Positions 54,424 to 64,000 of a stretch of DNA of 64,000 bases are shown here, piece after piece. The position numbers were made by a program, and so were the translations under genes. Below the pieces are notes generated by a model that ran no database searches, was not told the origin of the DNA, and was given only the letters and a program-made list of their open reading frames with translations. Every line of letters begins with the position of its first letter. Position 1 is the stretch's first letter. Origin of the DNA: Vreelandella venusta (GTDB lineage: Bacteria; Pseudomonadota; Gammaproteobacteria; Pseudomonadales; Halomonadaceae); NCBI RefSeq assembly GCF_007989605.1, contig NZ_BJUL01000019.1, forward strand, positions 1 to 64,000. The letters are read 5' to 3'.

Positions 54424-56124
54424 TTAGGAAAATTCTCGCCAAGCAGCATAAGTGCTAAGAAAAACACGTCCGGTCAGGGCCTCTAAAAAATCACTCTTTT
54501 TGAGCTGATCCATAACGGGACCCTTCACCTCGGACAGGTGAAGCTTGACTTCGGAATCTTTTAAACGCGCATTGATAGCATCCAGGCTCTCGAGCGCTGA
54601 CGCATCAATTAAATTAACGGCTGAACAGATAAGCACGACGTGCTCCAGTTCGGGATAGCTGGCAACTAAGTTATAAACGGTATCTTCAAGGTAGCGGGCG
54701 TTTGCAAAATAGAGGCTTTCGTCGATTCGCAGTAGCGCCACATTACTGACAGTTTCAACATCGTGGCGTTCAGTATTTCGAAAGTGCTCGGTGTCCGGCA
54801 CCCGGCCAACCAATGCGCTATGGGGGCGGCTGGTGCGATACAAGAATAACGCGATAGAAAGACTAACCCCGCCGATAATGCCAGCTTCGATACCTTCAAC
54901 TAGGGTGAGCAGAATTGTGACCGCCATCGCGGCGAAATCACTGCGAGAATAGCGCCACGTTTGGCGCAACATGGGAATATCGACCAGGGTTAAAATAGAC
55001 ACGGTGATGGTCGCCGCCAGCGTAGCAATCGGCAGGTAGTAGAGCCAGCCAGTAAACGCCATCGTTATCAACGCTATTCCCAGTGCTGCAAAGGCTCCGG
55101 CTGCGGGGGTTTGTGCCCCAGCATCATAGTTGATTACGGTGCGTGAAAGGCCACCGGTGACTGGCATACCATTGGTAAACCCAGCGGCTAGATTAGCGGC
55201 ACCTAAGCCAATTAGTTCCTGGTTAGGGGAGATACGTTGGCGCCGCTTTGCTGCCAACATTTGCCCCATGGAAACAGACTCAACAAACCCCACCAAACTA
55301 ATGAGTAGCGCCGGGATGAACAGGGCGCGCCATAGTGACGTATCTGCCCAGGGAAAGCTTAGTGCAGGTAGCCCACTGGGAATGGCGCCGACAATGGCAA
55401 CGCCTTGGTCGGCTAACTGCCAATGCCAAGTAGCCAACGTCGTAATAACCACTGCAAAGACAGGGCCAGCCTTGATGATTAAATCGGCGAGCGTTTTAGG
55501 CAACCCAATAGCGCTGAGGCTCCGCTTACCAAAACGCCGCATCATGACGAGGAAAAATAGCGTTCCAGCACCAATTGAAAGCGTATAGGGATTAAAGGCG
55601 GCAAGATTGGGTAACAGGGTTATCACACGCTCTACCAGCGTAAAGCCACTGCTGGAAACACCCATTAGGCTACCCAACTGACTAACGGCAATCAGAATGC
55701 CCGATGCGGTTAAAAAGCCTGAAATAACGGGATGGCTCAAAAAATTGCTAAAAAAGCCCATTTTAAGGGCCCCCATCGCGACCAATATACCGCCAGAAAG
55801 TAATGAAAGTATCAGCGCAGCTTGTAAATACTCAGGGCTGCCGGGCGTTGCAACAGCGGAGAGTGCTGCGCCCGTCATTAACGCAATGATAGCTACCGGG
55901 CCAACGGCTAGAGTGCGGCTTGTGCCCAAAACGGTGTATAGAAGTTGCGGCAAAATACTGGCATATAGGCCCACCACCGCGGGCAAACCTGCAAGTAGGG
56001 CATAAGCTAATGACTGCGGAATCACCATCACCGTTACGATGAGTCCGGCTAATATATCGGCACCTAACAGGCGCTTATGGTAGTGAGGCAGCCACGTAAG
56101 AATAGGAAAATAGCGCTTGAACAT
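54424..56124 (-). CDS. SulP-family anion transporter with STAS domain
   Basis: A 566-residue membrane protein with the SLC26/SulP transport domain (about 1-420, 10-14 helices). It has the family signature near GLYASILPQLLYTVLGTSRTLAVGPVA and QELIGLGAANLAAGFTNGMPVTGGLSRT, then a cytoplasmic STAS domain (about 440-555, with VVLICSAVNLIDASALESLD). Members carry sulfate, bicarbonate or dicarboxylates; the substrate cannot be decided here. The start has aggagc upstream. It appears monocistronic. Confidence 0.92.
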   Translation of the reverse strand: MFKRYFPILTWLPHYHKRLLGADILAGLIVTVMVIPQSLAYALLAGLPAVVGLYASILPQLLYTVLGTSRTLAVGPVAIIALMTGAALSAVATPGSPEYLQAALILSLLSGGILVAMGALKMGFFSNFLSHPVISGFLTASGILIAVSQLGSLMGVSSSGFTLVERVITLLPNLAAFNPYTLSIGAGTLFFLVMMRRFGKRSLSAIGLPKTLADLIIKAGPVFAVVITTLATWHWQLADQGVAIVGAIPSGLPALSFPWADTSLWRALFIPALLISLVGFVESVSMGQMLAAKRRQRISPNQELIGLGAANLAAGFTNGMPVTGGLSRTVINYDAGAQTPAAGAFAALGIALITMAFTGWLYYLPIATLAATITVSILTLVDIPMLRQTWRYSRSDFAAMAVTILLTLVEGIEAGIIGGVSLSIALFLYRTSRPHSALVGRVPDTEHFRNTERHDVETVSNVALLRIDESLYFANARYLEDTVYNLVASYPELEHVVLICSAVNLIDASALESLDAINARLKDSEVKLHLSEVKGPVMDQLKKSDFLEALTGRVFLSTYAAWREFS

Positions 56125-56175
56125 AAGCTCCTGGCGTCAGCTTCATTTTGTAAAACCCAACTCATTGGTGAGTCC

Positions 56176-56201
56176 GTCAGTTTAACGCGTTGTGCCGACA
56201 A
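56176..56201 (+). promoter_or_regulatory. candidate sigma-28 (FliA) promoter
   Basis: gtcagttt (56176-56183), ten bases, then gccgacaa (56194-56201). The latter matches seven of eight in GCCGATAA and the former matches AGTTT of TAAAGTTT. It lies about 150 bases before the chemoreceptor gene, which fits flagellar-class control. Confidence 0.5.
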
Positions 56202-56354
56202 TGATGGCCTTTACTTGCCAATAAAAGCATGTACTGACCCGAAAGTGCTACTTCATTCATTAGCATAACCCGTTAAGCTGAATGAAAAGTGGCCCATCGC
56301 TCCTTCTTTATTGATCGACTGCTCAATAACGTCAAATATAAAAGAGTATCCCAC

Positions 56355-58010
56355 ATGCGACTACTTCGGCTATTAGCGCCCTTGACAGTGCTAAGTGTTT
56401 CTATTTGGATGATGACTGAACCGGGTGCTTTTCCCTATATTGCGCTGCTGTTGGCGACGGGGGCTGGTGCAGCTTTAATGCTCGTAACGATGACGTCAGT
56501 TTATTCAGCTGATCAACTACGTTTGACGAAACCCATTCACGGTTTCAAGCCCATTCGTGACTATGCTTCGCTTCGTGCAATGGCCTATCGGTTGATGAAC
56601 CGGGCAAGTAGCACGGCCATCGCCTCTGCAGAAGTTTCTCATTACGCTGATCTTATGGCGCAACGCCTTACTCAGCAGGAGGCCATGGCGAGTGATGCGT
56701 CATCAAGCATGAACGCTATTAATGCTGCCATTATGCAAGTGAGTGCCAGTGCTAGCCATGTCGCCGCGCTTGCCGAGAGCGCTCGTCAGGCAAGTCATCA
56801 CAATCATGATGAGCTGGCTGATATTATTGGCGATATGAGTGATGTTGCCGAACGCTCTGATCAAGCGCTGGAAATGCTATCGGCGCTAAACGATAAAATT
56901 GAGCGTGTTCGCAATGTGACGTCGATGATTGAGGGGATAGCAGAACAAACGCACCTGCTATCACTCAATGCTTCTATTGAGGCAGCTCGAGCGGGAGAAC
57001 ATGGGCGAGGGTTTGCGGTTGTTGCGGGCGAAGTGCGTAACTTAGCACTCAAAACGTCAACGGCGACACAAAGCGTCGATGAGCTTGTTAAGGATATGCA
57101 CCAGAGTGGCCAACGTGTTGTTGGTACCATGGGCGGGCTGATGAATCGTATCAGAGAGCGTTCCCAGGGGATGCAGCAGGTGGGCAGTAGTCTTGCCACC
57201 ATCACGCAACAGTTCGATCAAGTTGAGCAGGAGATCACCAGCGTCGCGGAGGCAATGGAGAGTACCAAAGTCCATAGCCAAACCGTTGCTGATAGCTTGC
57301 GTCAGCTGGAAGACGATGTAGATGAGGGCAATCGCGATATGCGCGATTTAGCCCAGCAAGCCCGGGCATTAATGGACGCTGCAGAAGGCGTTGATGGCGA
57401 GCTGGCACAGCAGCGTTTGCAGGGGCGTCATCAGCATGTGTTTAGCGTCGCTCGTCAAGCGGCGAACCGTATTGGTAAATCGTTTGAGAAAGCGATTGCT
57501 TCCGGTGAAATATCAGAAACGTCGCTATTCCAACCTGATTACAGGGTCATAGCTGGGACACAGCCGCCGCTTTACCACACCGGCTTTGATGCATTCACAG
57601 ACTTACAGTTACCCAGCTTGCAAGAACCGTTGCTTACTGAGCACGGGTTAAGTTACGCCATTGCATGTGACCGCAACGGCTATGTGCCTACCCATAACGC
57701 AGCCGTTAGCCGCGAGCCCACCGGTGATTACGATCACGATCTCAAGTATTGCCGCAGCAAACGTATTTTTGATGATCCGACTGGCAGCCGTTGCGGCGCC
57801 CATGAGAAACCGCTGCTGCTACAAACCTATAAGCGTGACACGGGCGAAATCATGCACGATCTTTCGGTTCCCATTTACATTAATGGCAAGCACTGGGGAG
57901 GCTTTCGCGTGGGCTACCAGCCTGAAAAGACAAATAACACCAGTGCAGTGAGTATTGAAAAACCAGCGGAAGAATTAGCCTCAGGAAGCCACCTGCTGGC
58001 GCGAACGTGA
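56355..58010 (+). CDS. methyl-accepting chemotaxis-type receptor with C-terminal sensor-like domain
   Basis: A 551-residue receptor with two N-terminal membrane helices (about 8-24 and 27-49) and almost no periplasmic domain between them. A cytoplasmic methyl-accepting signalling domain (about 95-350) follows, with the hairpin tip [19 protein letters not shown] (197-215). The C-terminal region (about 370-520) has [11 protein letters not shown], three cysteines (438, 466, 480) and [20 protein letters not shown], a pattern like Cache-type sensors. The start is uncertain; a GTG at 56289 would add 22 residues. The 3' end overlaps rarD by 30 bases. Confidence 0.85.
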   Translation: MRLLRLLAPLTVLSVSIWMMTEPGAFPYIALLLATGAGAALMLVTMTSVYSADQLRLTKPIHGFKPIRDYASLRAMAYRLMNRASSTAIASAEVSHYADLMAQRLTQQEAMASDASSSMNAINAAIMQVSASASHVAALAESARQASHHNHDELADIIGDMSDVAERSDQALEMLSALNDKIERVRNVTSMIEGIAEQTHLLSLNASIEAARAGEHGRGFAVVAGEVRNLALKTSTATQSVDELVKDMHQSGQRVVGTMGGLMNRIRERSQGMQQVGSSLATITQQFDQVEQEITSVAEAMESTKVHSQTVADSLRQLEDDVDEGNRDMRDLAQQARALMDAAEGVDGELAQQRLQGRHQHVFSVARQAANRIGKSFEKAIASGEISETSLFQPDYRVIAGTQPPLYHTGFDAFTDLQLPSLQEPLLTEHGLSYAIACDRNGYVPTHNAAVSREPTGDYDHDLKYCRSKRIFDDPTGSRCGAHEKPLLLQTYKRDTGEIMHDLSVPIYINGKHWGGFRVGYQPEKTNNTSAVSIEKPAEELASGSHLLART

Positions 58011-58889
58011 TTGCCAAGAAGACCAAGAATATAGCGCTAAGCTCGCCCAGATCATCACAAAGGTCGCTAACTGGATGAGCCCTAGAGGCTCGCCAAAGAT
58101 AATGATTGCAATCAAAAACTGAATGCTGGGGTTGATGTACATCAGGAAGCCTAGCGTTGCCAGCCGTAAGCGTCGTGCAGCCCCAGCAAAGGCCATCAAG
58201 GGCAGGGCAGTTAACACACCGCTAATTATTAGCAGGGCACTCATCGGCACATTATGAATAAAGTGAGACTCCCCCTGCCAACTAAGCCAAGTGAGCGCTA
58301 TTAGTGCTAGTGGGAACAGCAACAGCGTCTCTACAAACAGGCCAGAAAGCCCATCAAGGGGCACTTGCTTACGAAACAATCCGTAGCTACCGAAGCTGAG
58401 TGCTAGCAATAGGCTGATCCAGGGCAGCTCACCTAGCATCACAAACTGGATTGCAATCGCTAAACTTGCCAAACCAAGCGCAACCAGCTGGAGGCGAGCC
58501 ATTACTTCGCGTAGCACCAACACGCCTAAGGCAATATTGACTAGCGGCGTTAGAAAGTAGCCTAAACTGGCTTGCAACACTTGTTTGCTTTCAACAGCAT
58601 AGATATAGAGGCCCCAGTTAAAAGCAATCAGTAACGCGCAGGCGAGTACGCGCCCCAAGCGCTTGGGCTCAATAAGAGCTTTAACCACTGGTGTCCATCG
58701 GCGCAGTACGCTGATTAGCACGACCAGAAAAAGGCACGACCACAAAATCCGATGTATCAGGATTTCAAATGCGGGAATGCCATCAAACAGAGCGAAAAAT
58801 AGTGGGAAGCAGCCCCACATAATGTAGGCCGTTAAGCCAAACATAACGCCTTTGACCGCTTCAGGGTCCCTTGATGCGGGTGGAAACAT
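57981..58889 (-). CDS. rarD: RarD-type EamA transporter
   Basis: A 302-residue protein with ten predicted membrane helices, of the EamA/DMT superfamily and RarD subgroup: [53 protein letters not shown] and the C-terminal [13 protein letters not shown]. RarD is linked to chloramphenicol resistance phenotypes, but the substrate is unknown. ATG 58889 was chosen because gagg lies just upstream and homology begins there; an earlier ATG at 58970 would overlap the divergent amidase. Confidence 0.93.
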   Translation of the reverse strand: MFPPASRDPEAVKGVMFGLTAYIMWGCFPLFFALFDGIPAFEILIHRILWSCLFLVVLISVLRRWTPVVKALIEPKRLGRVLACALLIAFNWGLYIYAVESKQVLQASLGYFLTPLVNIALGVLVLREVMARLQLVALGLASLAIAIQFVMLGELPWISLLLALSFGSYGLFRKQVPLDGLSGLFVETLLLFPLALIALTWLSWQGESHFIHNVPMSALLIISGVLTALPLMAFAGAARRLRLATLGFLMYINPSIQFLIAIIIFGEPLGLIQLATFVMIWASLALYSWSSWQSRSRQQVAS

Positions 58890-58961
58890 AGCAGCCTCAC
58901 TAATTAAAAATGCTAATCTAGCACATAATTGATGAATACACTGATGCATAGGAGACATGGC

Positions 58962-59777
58962 ATGAGTCAACTGAAAACGAGCTTAGTGCAGTGCGATTTG
59001 CGCTGGGAAGACCCTCAAGCCAATCATGCGCATCTCGAGCGGCTATTAGGCGAATTAGATAGCCGCGATACCGACTTAATTGTGTTGCCAGAGATGTTTG
59101 CAACAGGGTTTACCATGAATTCACGGGAAATGGCCCAGCCCATGAGCGCCAGCCAGAGCGTTGCTTGGTTACAAACGCAGGCCAAGGCGAGAGGCTGTGT
59201 CATGACCGGCAGCGTGGCAATTGTCGATGAAGGGCAATACGTCAACCGTATGGTCTGGGCTACCCCCAGCGGCGACTTACAGTACTACGATAAACGCCAT
59301 TTATTTCGTATGGCCGGAGAGCATGAACGCTATGCTATGGGCAACAGCCGGAAGATCGTTGAACTGAAAGGCTTCAGGCTGCTATTGAGCGTATGTTACG
59401 ACCTGAGGTTTCCCGTTTGGATGCGTCAGCAGCCAGCAGAAGGCGAACATTTCGAGTATGATGCCGCGCTGTGTGTGGCGAACTGGCCTGCACCCCGGCG
59501 TCATCCATGGCGCACGCTTTTACAAGCGCGTGCAGTTGAAAACCTAGTTTATGTAGTAGGTGTAAACCGCGTCGGTGAAGATGCCAAAGGACTCGCCTAT
59601 AGCGGCGATTCCATGCTGGTCGATTTCAAAGGGGAACCGCTGATCGACCACCCTGCAAACTCTCCGTTTATTGAAACGGGGACGCTAAATAAAACGGACC
59701 TAGATGCTTTTCGAGAAAAATTTCCTGCCTGGCAAGATGCCGACCGCTTTTCGCTTCTGCCAGGAGTGGGTCAATAA
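58962..59777 (+). CDS. omega-amidase, nitrilase superfamily (YafV-like)
   Basis: A 271-residue cytosolic carbon-nitrogen hydrolase. The catalytic triad is E44 (LPEMFATGF), K111 (YYDKRHLF) and C145 (SVCYDLRFP); the YDKRHLF and RFPVW context points to the YafV group, which hydrolyses 2-oxoglutaramate and 2-oxosuccinamate formed by glutamine or asparagine transamination, as in methionine salvage. aggaga precedes ATG 58962. Its stop overlaps the rsuA start (TAATG). Confidence 0.9.
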   Translation: MSQLKTSLVQCDLRWEDPQANHAHLERLLGELDSRDTDLIVLPEMFATGFTMNSREMAQPMSASQSVAWLQTQAKARGCVMTGSVAIVDEGQYVNRMVWATPSGDLQYYDKRHLFRMAGEHERYAMGNSRKIVELKGFRLLLSVCYDLRFPVWMRQQPAEGEHFEYDAALCVANWPAPRRHPWRTLLQARAVENLVYVVGVNRVGEDAKGLAYSGDSMLVDFKGEPLIDHPANSPFIETGTLNKTDLDAFREKFPAWQDADRFSLLPGVGQ

Positions 59778-60481
59778 TGCGCCTTGATCGCTTTTTGAGT
59801 GAAACAACCCCGCTAACGCGCAGCTTAGCAAAGCGGGCGTTAAAAAATGGCGAGGTGACCCTGAATGGCGAGCCCATTAAACAGTCGGCGACCCAAGTTG
59901 ACACTCAGAACGACGAAATAAAACTCAACGGTGAGACGCTAGCACTGGTTGGGTTGCGTTACCTGATGATGCATAAACCGCTGGAAGTAGAGTGCACTGC
60001 CCGCCGTGGGCTCTATCCAAGGGTGATTGACCTTATTGATCTACCCAAAGCAGAGCGACTGCAGCCAGTAGGGCGGTTGGATGTAGATACCACCGGCTTG
60101 TTACTGCTCACTGATGATGGCCAATGGTCCCATCGTGTCACCTCGCCGCGCCATCGCTGTGCCAAGGTGTATATTGCTGAGTTGGCAGAGCCTATGGAAG
60201 GTAGCGCCGCTGAGTGGGCAATTCGCCAAGTAGAGGAAGGGCTTCTACTGGATGGTGAGGAAACGCCAACGCAACCTGCCGTATTGAGGTTTATTACTCC
60301 CCAGCAAGCGGAACTGACCATTACAGAAGGGCGCTATCACCAAGTAAAACGCATGTTTGTAGCGCTAGGCAATCACGTCAATGCACTGCATCGCCGTTCG
60401 ATTGGTGATGTGGTCTTGCCAGATGACCTAGCACCTGGTGAATGGCGTGAGCTAACGCCTGAAGAAATTGCCAGCTTCTAA
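59777..60481 (+). CDS. rsuA: 16S rRNA pseudouridine(516) synthase
   Basis: Converts U516 of 16S rRNA to pseudouridine. It has 234 residues: an N-terminal S4-like RNA-binding domain (MRLDRFLSETTPLTRSLAKRA, 1-21), then the catalytic domain with the conserved GRLDVDTTGLL, where D102 is the active-site aspartate, and the C-terminal EGRYHQVKRMFVALGN. It is coupled to the upstream amidase gene by a one-base overlap. Confidence 0.94.
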   Translation: MRLDRFLSETTPLTRSLAKRALKNGEVTLNGEPIKQSATQVDTQNDEIKLNGETLALVGLRYLMMHKPLEVECTARRGLYPRVIDLIDLPKAERLQPVGRLDVDTTGLLLLTDDGQWSHRVTSPRHRCAKVYIAELAEPMEGSAAEWAIRQVEEGLLLDGEETPTQPAVLRFITPQQAELTITEGRYHQVKRMFVALGNHVNALHRRSIGDVVLPDDLAPGEWRELTPEEIASF

Positions 60482-60509
60482 ACACGCTTAGCGTTACGGC
60501 TAGTGACTC

Positions 60510-60555
60510 AAACGTCCCGGTCAGCACCTTCGTGCCAAACCAGGGGCGTTTTTTT
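60510..60555 (+). terminator. branched terminator after rsuA
   Basis: aaacgtccc (60510-60518) pairs with ggggcgttt (about 60543-60551) with an imperfect centre, and an inner gcac/gtgc hairpin lies in the loop. A run of T follows. Confidence 0.65.
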
Positions 60556-60651
60556 ATGAGTAATAAATATTTATACCGTTATCTTGCTTCTGTATTTGCA
60601 CGTAGTTGCACTGAGAAAGTGCCAAGGCACACTTTTTTGTTAATCAGATAG

Positions 60652-62250
60652 CTAATGCAAGTGGGCGGCTTCTATCAACGCTTTGGTATAGGGGTGCTGT
60701 GGGGCGGCGAGTACTTCCAGGCAATCGCCTTGCTCTACCACATCGCCATCTTTTAGCACCATAATGCGGTGGGCCATAGCACGCACCACGGCAAGATCAT
60801 GGCTGATAAACAGGTAGCTTAGTTGGCGGCGTGCCTGAAGTTCGCGCAGTAGCGTGACCAACTGTTTTTGTACGGTCCGGTCTAATGCTGAGGTGGGCTC
60901 GTCCAGTACCAGTAGTTCAGGTTCTAGGATAATTGCCCGCGCCACTGCTATGCGTTGGCGTTGTCCCCCCGAAAACTCATGAGGGTAGCGGGCAGCGCAG
61001 CTTTCCGGCAGGCCCACCTCTTGCAGCGTGCGATGCACGCGTTCGGTAACTTCTGCATGGGTTAAGTTAGGGTGATGAAACTGTAGACCCTCACTGACAA
61101 TATCAAAGACCGGCATGCGTGGGGAAAGCGCACCGTAAGGATCTTGAAACACCATTTGTAGCCGATGGCGCTGGCGTCGCAGCGTATCGCCAGAGAGTTG
61201 ACTTAGCGTGGTGTCGCCCAGTATCACTTCACCTTGGCTAGCGACTAATCGCATAACCGCTGACGCCAGCGTCGTTTTTCCAGAGCCTGATTCGCCAACA
61301 ATGCCCAGCGTTTCACCTGGAGCGATGGTTAGATCGGTGGCTTTCAGGGCCTCAAAAGCCGGGGGCTGGCGCTGAAAGAGCCCTGTCCTTGGGCGCGAGA
61401 AACTCACGCTAAGCTGGCGTGTGGTCAAAAGCGGTGTGGTATCGGCAGGCTCAGCAGGTCGGCCTTCTGGTTCGGCGGCAATAAGGGCTTTGGTGTAGTC
61501 GCTTTGGGGATTATTAAATACATCGGCAACGCTACCGGTTTCCTGAATTTTCCCTTGATACATGACGCATATCCGGTCTGCATGGCGACGTACCAAATTT
61601 AAGTCGTGACTGATAAACAGCACACCCATGCCGTGATGATCGCGGAGTTCTTTCAGCAGGGCTAAAATCTCTTGCTGAACGGTCACATCGAGCGCCGTCG
61701 TTGGCTCATCCGCAATCAGCAGTGCCGGATTATTGGCAATGGCCATGGCGATCATTACCCGCTGGCGCTGGCCGCCAGAAAGTTGATGTGGCCAGGCGTC
61801 AAGCAGTTCGTCAGGACGCGGTAGTTTGACTTGTTCTAACAGTGCCTTGGCCCGTGTACGTGCAGCCTGCCCGCTAAGGCCCTGGTGTAAACGCAGGGTT
61901 TCACCTATTTGCTTGCCAATGCGGTGAAGCGGGTTGAGCGACGTCATTGGCTCTTGGAAAATAAACCCCACCTGATTACCGCGAATACCATTCCAATCAC
62001 GTTTGGCTAGTTGATTAAGGTCGGTTTCTGCTAACCAGCGCTGACCGCTTACGCTAGCATTGTCAGGCAGTAAATTAATCGCACCCAGTGCAGAGACCGA
62101 CTTCCCAGAGCCCGACTCCCCCACGATAGCGAGCGTTTCGCCCGCATTGACAGTGAGAGAGAGGGAATCGACAACGACGTTGCCATCGAAGGAAACACAA
62201 AACTCGCTTAAGCGCAGGAGTGGTTTGGCAGTGTTGGCGTGATTAGGCAT
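60652..62250 (-). CDS. yejF: peptide ABC transporter ATP-binding protein YejF
   Basis: A 532-residue protein with two fused ATPase domains, typical of YejF. The first has Walker [10 protein letters not shown] (about 38-46) and signature [15 protein letters not shown]; the second has GESGSGKTT and [15 protein letters not shown], each with its own Walker B (LLIADEPTT and LLVLDEPTS). It drives the YejABEF importer of peptides, including microcin C-type compounds in E. coli. The start overlaps the yejE stop by eight bases. It is convergent with rsuA. Confidence 0.94.
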   Translation of the reverse strand: MPNHANTAKPLLRLSEFCVSFDGNVVVDSLSLTVNAGETLAIVGESGSGKSVSALGAINLLPDNASVSGQRWLAETDLNQLAKRDWNGIRGNQVGFIFQEPMTSLNPLHRIGKQIGETLRLHQGLSGQAARTRAKALLEQVKLPRPDELLDAWPHQLSGGQRQRVMIAMAIANNPALLIADEPTTALDVTVQQEILALLKELRDHHGMGVLFISHDLNLVRRHADRICVMYQGKIQETGSVADVFNNPQSDYTKALIAAEPEGRPAEPADTTPLLTTRQLSVSFSRPRTGLFQRQPPAFEALKATDLTIAPGETLGIVGESGSGKTTLASAVMRLVASQGEVILGDTTLSQLSGDTLRRQRHRLQMVFQDPYGALSPRMPVFDIVSEGLQFHHPNLTHAEVTERVHRTLQEVGLPESCAARYPHEFSGGQRQRIAVARAIILEPELLVLDEPTSALDRTVQKQLVTLLRELQARRQLSYLFISHDLAVVRAMAHRIMVLKDGDVVEQGDCLEVLAAPQHPYTKALIEAAHLH

Positions 62251-63316
62251 GCTTGGCTTCCTGGGCGGGTGACTGATGCTGGTTCACATGTCGTGGGTCG
62301 AAGGCATCGCGAAGTCCTTCACCAATAAACACCAGTAGTGAGAGCATAATGGCAAGCGTCATAAACGCGGTGATGCCCAGCCAAGGCGCATGCAGGTTGT
62401 TTTTGCCCTGTGCCGCGAGTTCGCCAAGTGACGGCGCGCCAGGTGGTAAACCAAAGCCTAAAAAGTCCAGCGCGGTGAGCGTGCCAATGGCACCAGTGAA
62501 CAGGAAGGGGATAAACGTTAGTGTGGCTACCATCGCGTTAGGTAGCACGTGGCGCCACATAATCAGCCGAGAGGGTAGCCCCATGGCCTTGGCCGCACGA
62601 ACGTACTCGAGATTGCGTGCGCGCAAAAACTCGGCGCGCACAATATCAACCAGTCCCAGCCACGAAAACAACAGCATGATGCCCAGTAACCACCAGAAAC
62701 CGGGCTGTACAAAACTGGCCAATATAATCAGTAGAAATAGCACCGGTAATCCCGACCAGATTTCTGTGATGCGCTGTCCGATGAGGTCTACTTTGCCGCC
62801 AAAATAACCCTGCACACCGCCCACTACTACGCCCAGTATTAAAGAGCCTGCGGTGAGCACTAGGGCAAAGGCAACCGACAGTCGAAACCCGTAAATAACG
62901 CGTGCTAATACATCACGCCCTTGGTCATCGGTACCCAACCAATGGCGCCTATCTGGCGGTGCAGGCGAAGGCCTAGTCATCAGCATATCAAGGGTTTGAT
63001 AGGAGTAGGGAATAATTGGCCATAGCGCCCAACCGTGATCGCTGATTTGCCGTTGGACAAAGGGATCTAGGTAGTCGGTACGGGTGGGTAAGAAACCACC
63101 GAATTCGGTTTCCGGATAATCGACCAGTAGCGGTACATACCACTGCCCGTCATATTTCATGACGAGAGGCTTGTCGTTGGCGATCAGTTCAGCCAATAAG
63201 CTGATAATAAACAGAACGCCAAATAGCCACAGCGATACTCGGGCGCGGCGATTGGCTTTAAATGCTGCTAGGCGACGCAGCGTAATCGGCGAAAGACGCG
63301 AGCTGATAAATGTCAT
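62243..63316 (-). CDS. yejE: peptide ABC transporter permease YejE
   Basis: A 357-residue inner-membrane permease: an N-terminal helix (about 27-45), a periplasmic region with the YejE-specific GQWYVPLLVDYPETEFGGFLP, and a transport domain (about 150-340) with the loop EYVRAAKAMGLPSRLIMWRHVLPN. gggag precedes the start. It lies two bases after the yejB stop and overlaps yejF. Confidence 0.94.
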   Translation of the reverse strand: MTFISSRLSPITLRRLAAFKANRRARVSLWLFGVLFIISLLAELIANDKPLVMKYDGQWYVPLLVDYPETEFGGFLPTRTDYLDPFVQRQISDHGWALWPIIPYSYQTLDMLMTRPSPAPPDRRHWLGTDDQGRDVLARVIYGFRLSVAFALVLTAGSLILGVVVGGVQGYFGGKVDLIGQRITEIWSGLPVLFLLIILASFVQPGFWWLLGIMLLFSWLGLVDIVRAEFLRARNLEYVRAAKAMGLPSRLIMWRHVLPNAMVATLTFIPFLFTGAIGTLTALDFLGFGLPPGAPSLGELAAQGKNNLHAPWLGITAFMTLAIMLSLLVFIGEGLRDAFDPRHVNQHQSPAQEAKHA

Positions 63317-63318
63317 GT

Positions 63319-64000
63319 TTATGACTCCCTCGACGCAAAATCAATGCGTGGATCTACCCACACATAGGTCAAGTCGGATATTAGCTTTAGCAGCAGTCCG
63401 ATCACCGTATACAGAAATAACGTTCCGAAAATGACCGGGTAGTCTCGCTGCATTACTGCCTCAAAGCCTAATAAGCCGAGGCCATCCAAAGAGAAAATTA
63501 CCTCGATGAGCAGTGCGCCGGTAAAGAAAATGCCAATCATTGCAGAGGGCAGCCCAGCAATGATGATCAGCATGGCATTGCGGAAAACATGGCCATACAA
63601 AATGCGCTGCTCGTCGGCACCTTTGGCCCGGGCTGTCAGCACGTACTGCTTATGAATTTCATCCAAGAAGCTGTTTTTGGTCAGCATGGTGAGGGTGGCA
63701 AAACTGCCAATCGCGGCAGCCAGCACCGGTAGGGTGATATGCCAGAAGTAGTCTTTAATTTTGCCCCAAGCGGATAGCTCGGCGAAATCGGGCGATGTTA
63801 AGCCGCGTAGAGGAAACCAATCCAGGTAAGTGCCACCCGCAAACACGACAATAAGCAGAATGGCGAACAAAAAGCCCGGAATGGCATAGCCTACGATCAC
63901 CAGACCTGAGGTCCAAACATCAAAGCGAGAGCCGTGCCGTAGCGCTTTGCGGATGCCTAAAGGAATAGAAATGAGGTAGACCAGCAGCGTTGTCCATAAG
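63319..64000 (-). CDS. yejB: peptide ABC transporter permease YejB (partial, cut by window edge)
   Basis: Partner permease of YejE. The reading frame continues to the right edge without a start (the edge codons read [20 protein letters not shown]), so only the C-terminal portion of about 227 residues is seen. Visible are [20 protein letters not shown], the coupling loop [24 protein letters not shown], and a C-terminal [10 protein letters not shown]. The N terminus and any yejA binding-protein gene would lie beyond 64000. Confidence 0.92.
   Translation of the reverse strand, partial: LWTTLLVYLISIPLGIRKALRHGSRFDVWTSGLVIVGYAIPGFLFAILLIVVFAGGTYLDWFPLRGLTSPDFAELSAWGKIKDYFWHITLPVLAAAIGSFATLTMLTKNSFLDEIHKQYVLTARAKGADEQRILYGHVFRNAMLIIIAGLPSAMIGIFFTGALLIEVIFSLDGLGLLGFEAVMQRDYPVIFGTLFLYTVIGLLLKLISDLTYVWVDPRIDFASRES

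Overview
This 64-kb window is ordinary chromosome from a gammaproteobacterium. The order thrS-infC-rpmI-rplT-pheS-pheT-ihfA, the order tig-clpP-clpX-lon-hupB-ppiD, and a Pseudomonas-like aa3 oxidase locus, with protein sequences of Halomonas flavour and roughly 50-55 % G+C, suggest a Halomonadaceae member with moderate G+C (Halomonas/Vreelandella type). That placement is inference; no rRNA or tRNA gene is present. I see no insertion sequence, prophage, CRISPR array or integron.

Layout. 1-197: a non-coding patch of short tandem and inverted repeats. 198-6246 (minus): a tightly coupled purine-catabolism operon xdhA-xdhB-xdhC-guaD, divergent from a RutR-like TetR regulator, with a perfect palindromic operator between them. 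7.1-10.6 kb: helicase HrpB and small lipoprotein/membrane/unknown genes. 10.7-17.6 kb: the caa3/aa3-type cytochrome c oxidase locus coxB-coxA-cox11-coxC-(DUF2909)-surf1-(SCO-like)-ctaA. 17.7-19.4 kb: a DUF2489 protein and an OmpA-family lipoprotein with calcium-binding-type repeats. 19.6-26.7 kb: translation genes and ihfA. 26.9-28.0 kb: small DUF2788, flavodoxin and membrane genes. 28.3-36.7 kb: protein quality control (trigger factor, ClpP, ClpX, Lon, HU, PpiD). 36.8-41.3 kb: lpxH, ppiB, glnS, cysS. 41.5-45.3 kb: an OsmF-YehYXW-type osmolyte ABC importer. 45.5-48.9 kb: branched-chain 2-oxoacid dehydrogenase E1alpha, E1beta and E2, followed by a Hanks-type protein kinase. 50.8-54.3 kb (minus): an MCE/Mla-type lipid transporter. 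54.4-64.0 kb: a SulP transporter, an unusual chemoreceptor, RarD, an omega-amidase, RsuA and the Yej peptide importer, with yejB running off the right edge.

The most interesting signals are regulatory and are read directly from the DNA. A 7-bp/7-nt hairpin just upstream of the thrS ribosome-binding site has loop UUGGUAU, a copy of a tRNA-Thr(GGU) anticodon loop at nearly the same position as the E. coli ThrRS operator. infC starts at ATC with an ideal Shine-Dalgarno, the hallmark of IF3 autocontrol. A RutR-type box sits at the xdh operon, a sigma-32-type promoter precedes tig-clpP-clpX-lon, and a sigma-28-type promoter precedes the chemoreceptor. At the protein level, a kinase gene follows a BCKDH E1alpha that retains the serine-rich loop phosphorylated in mitochondria. 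The chemoreceptor has its putative sensor C-terminal to the signalling domain. The SCO-like CxxxC protein of the oxidase locus stands where ctaB and senC are missing.
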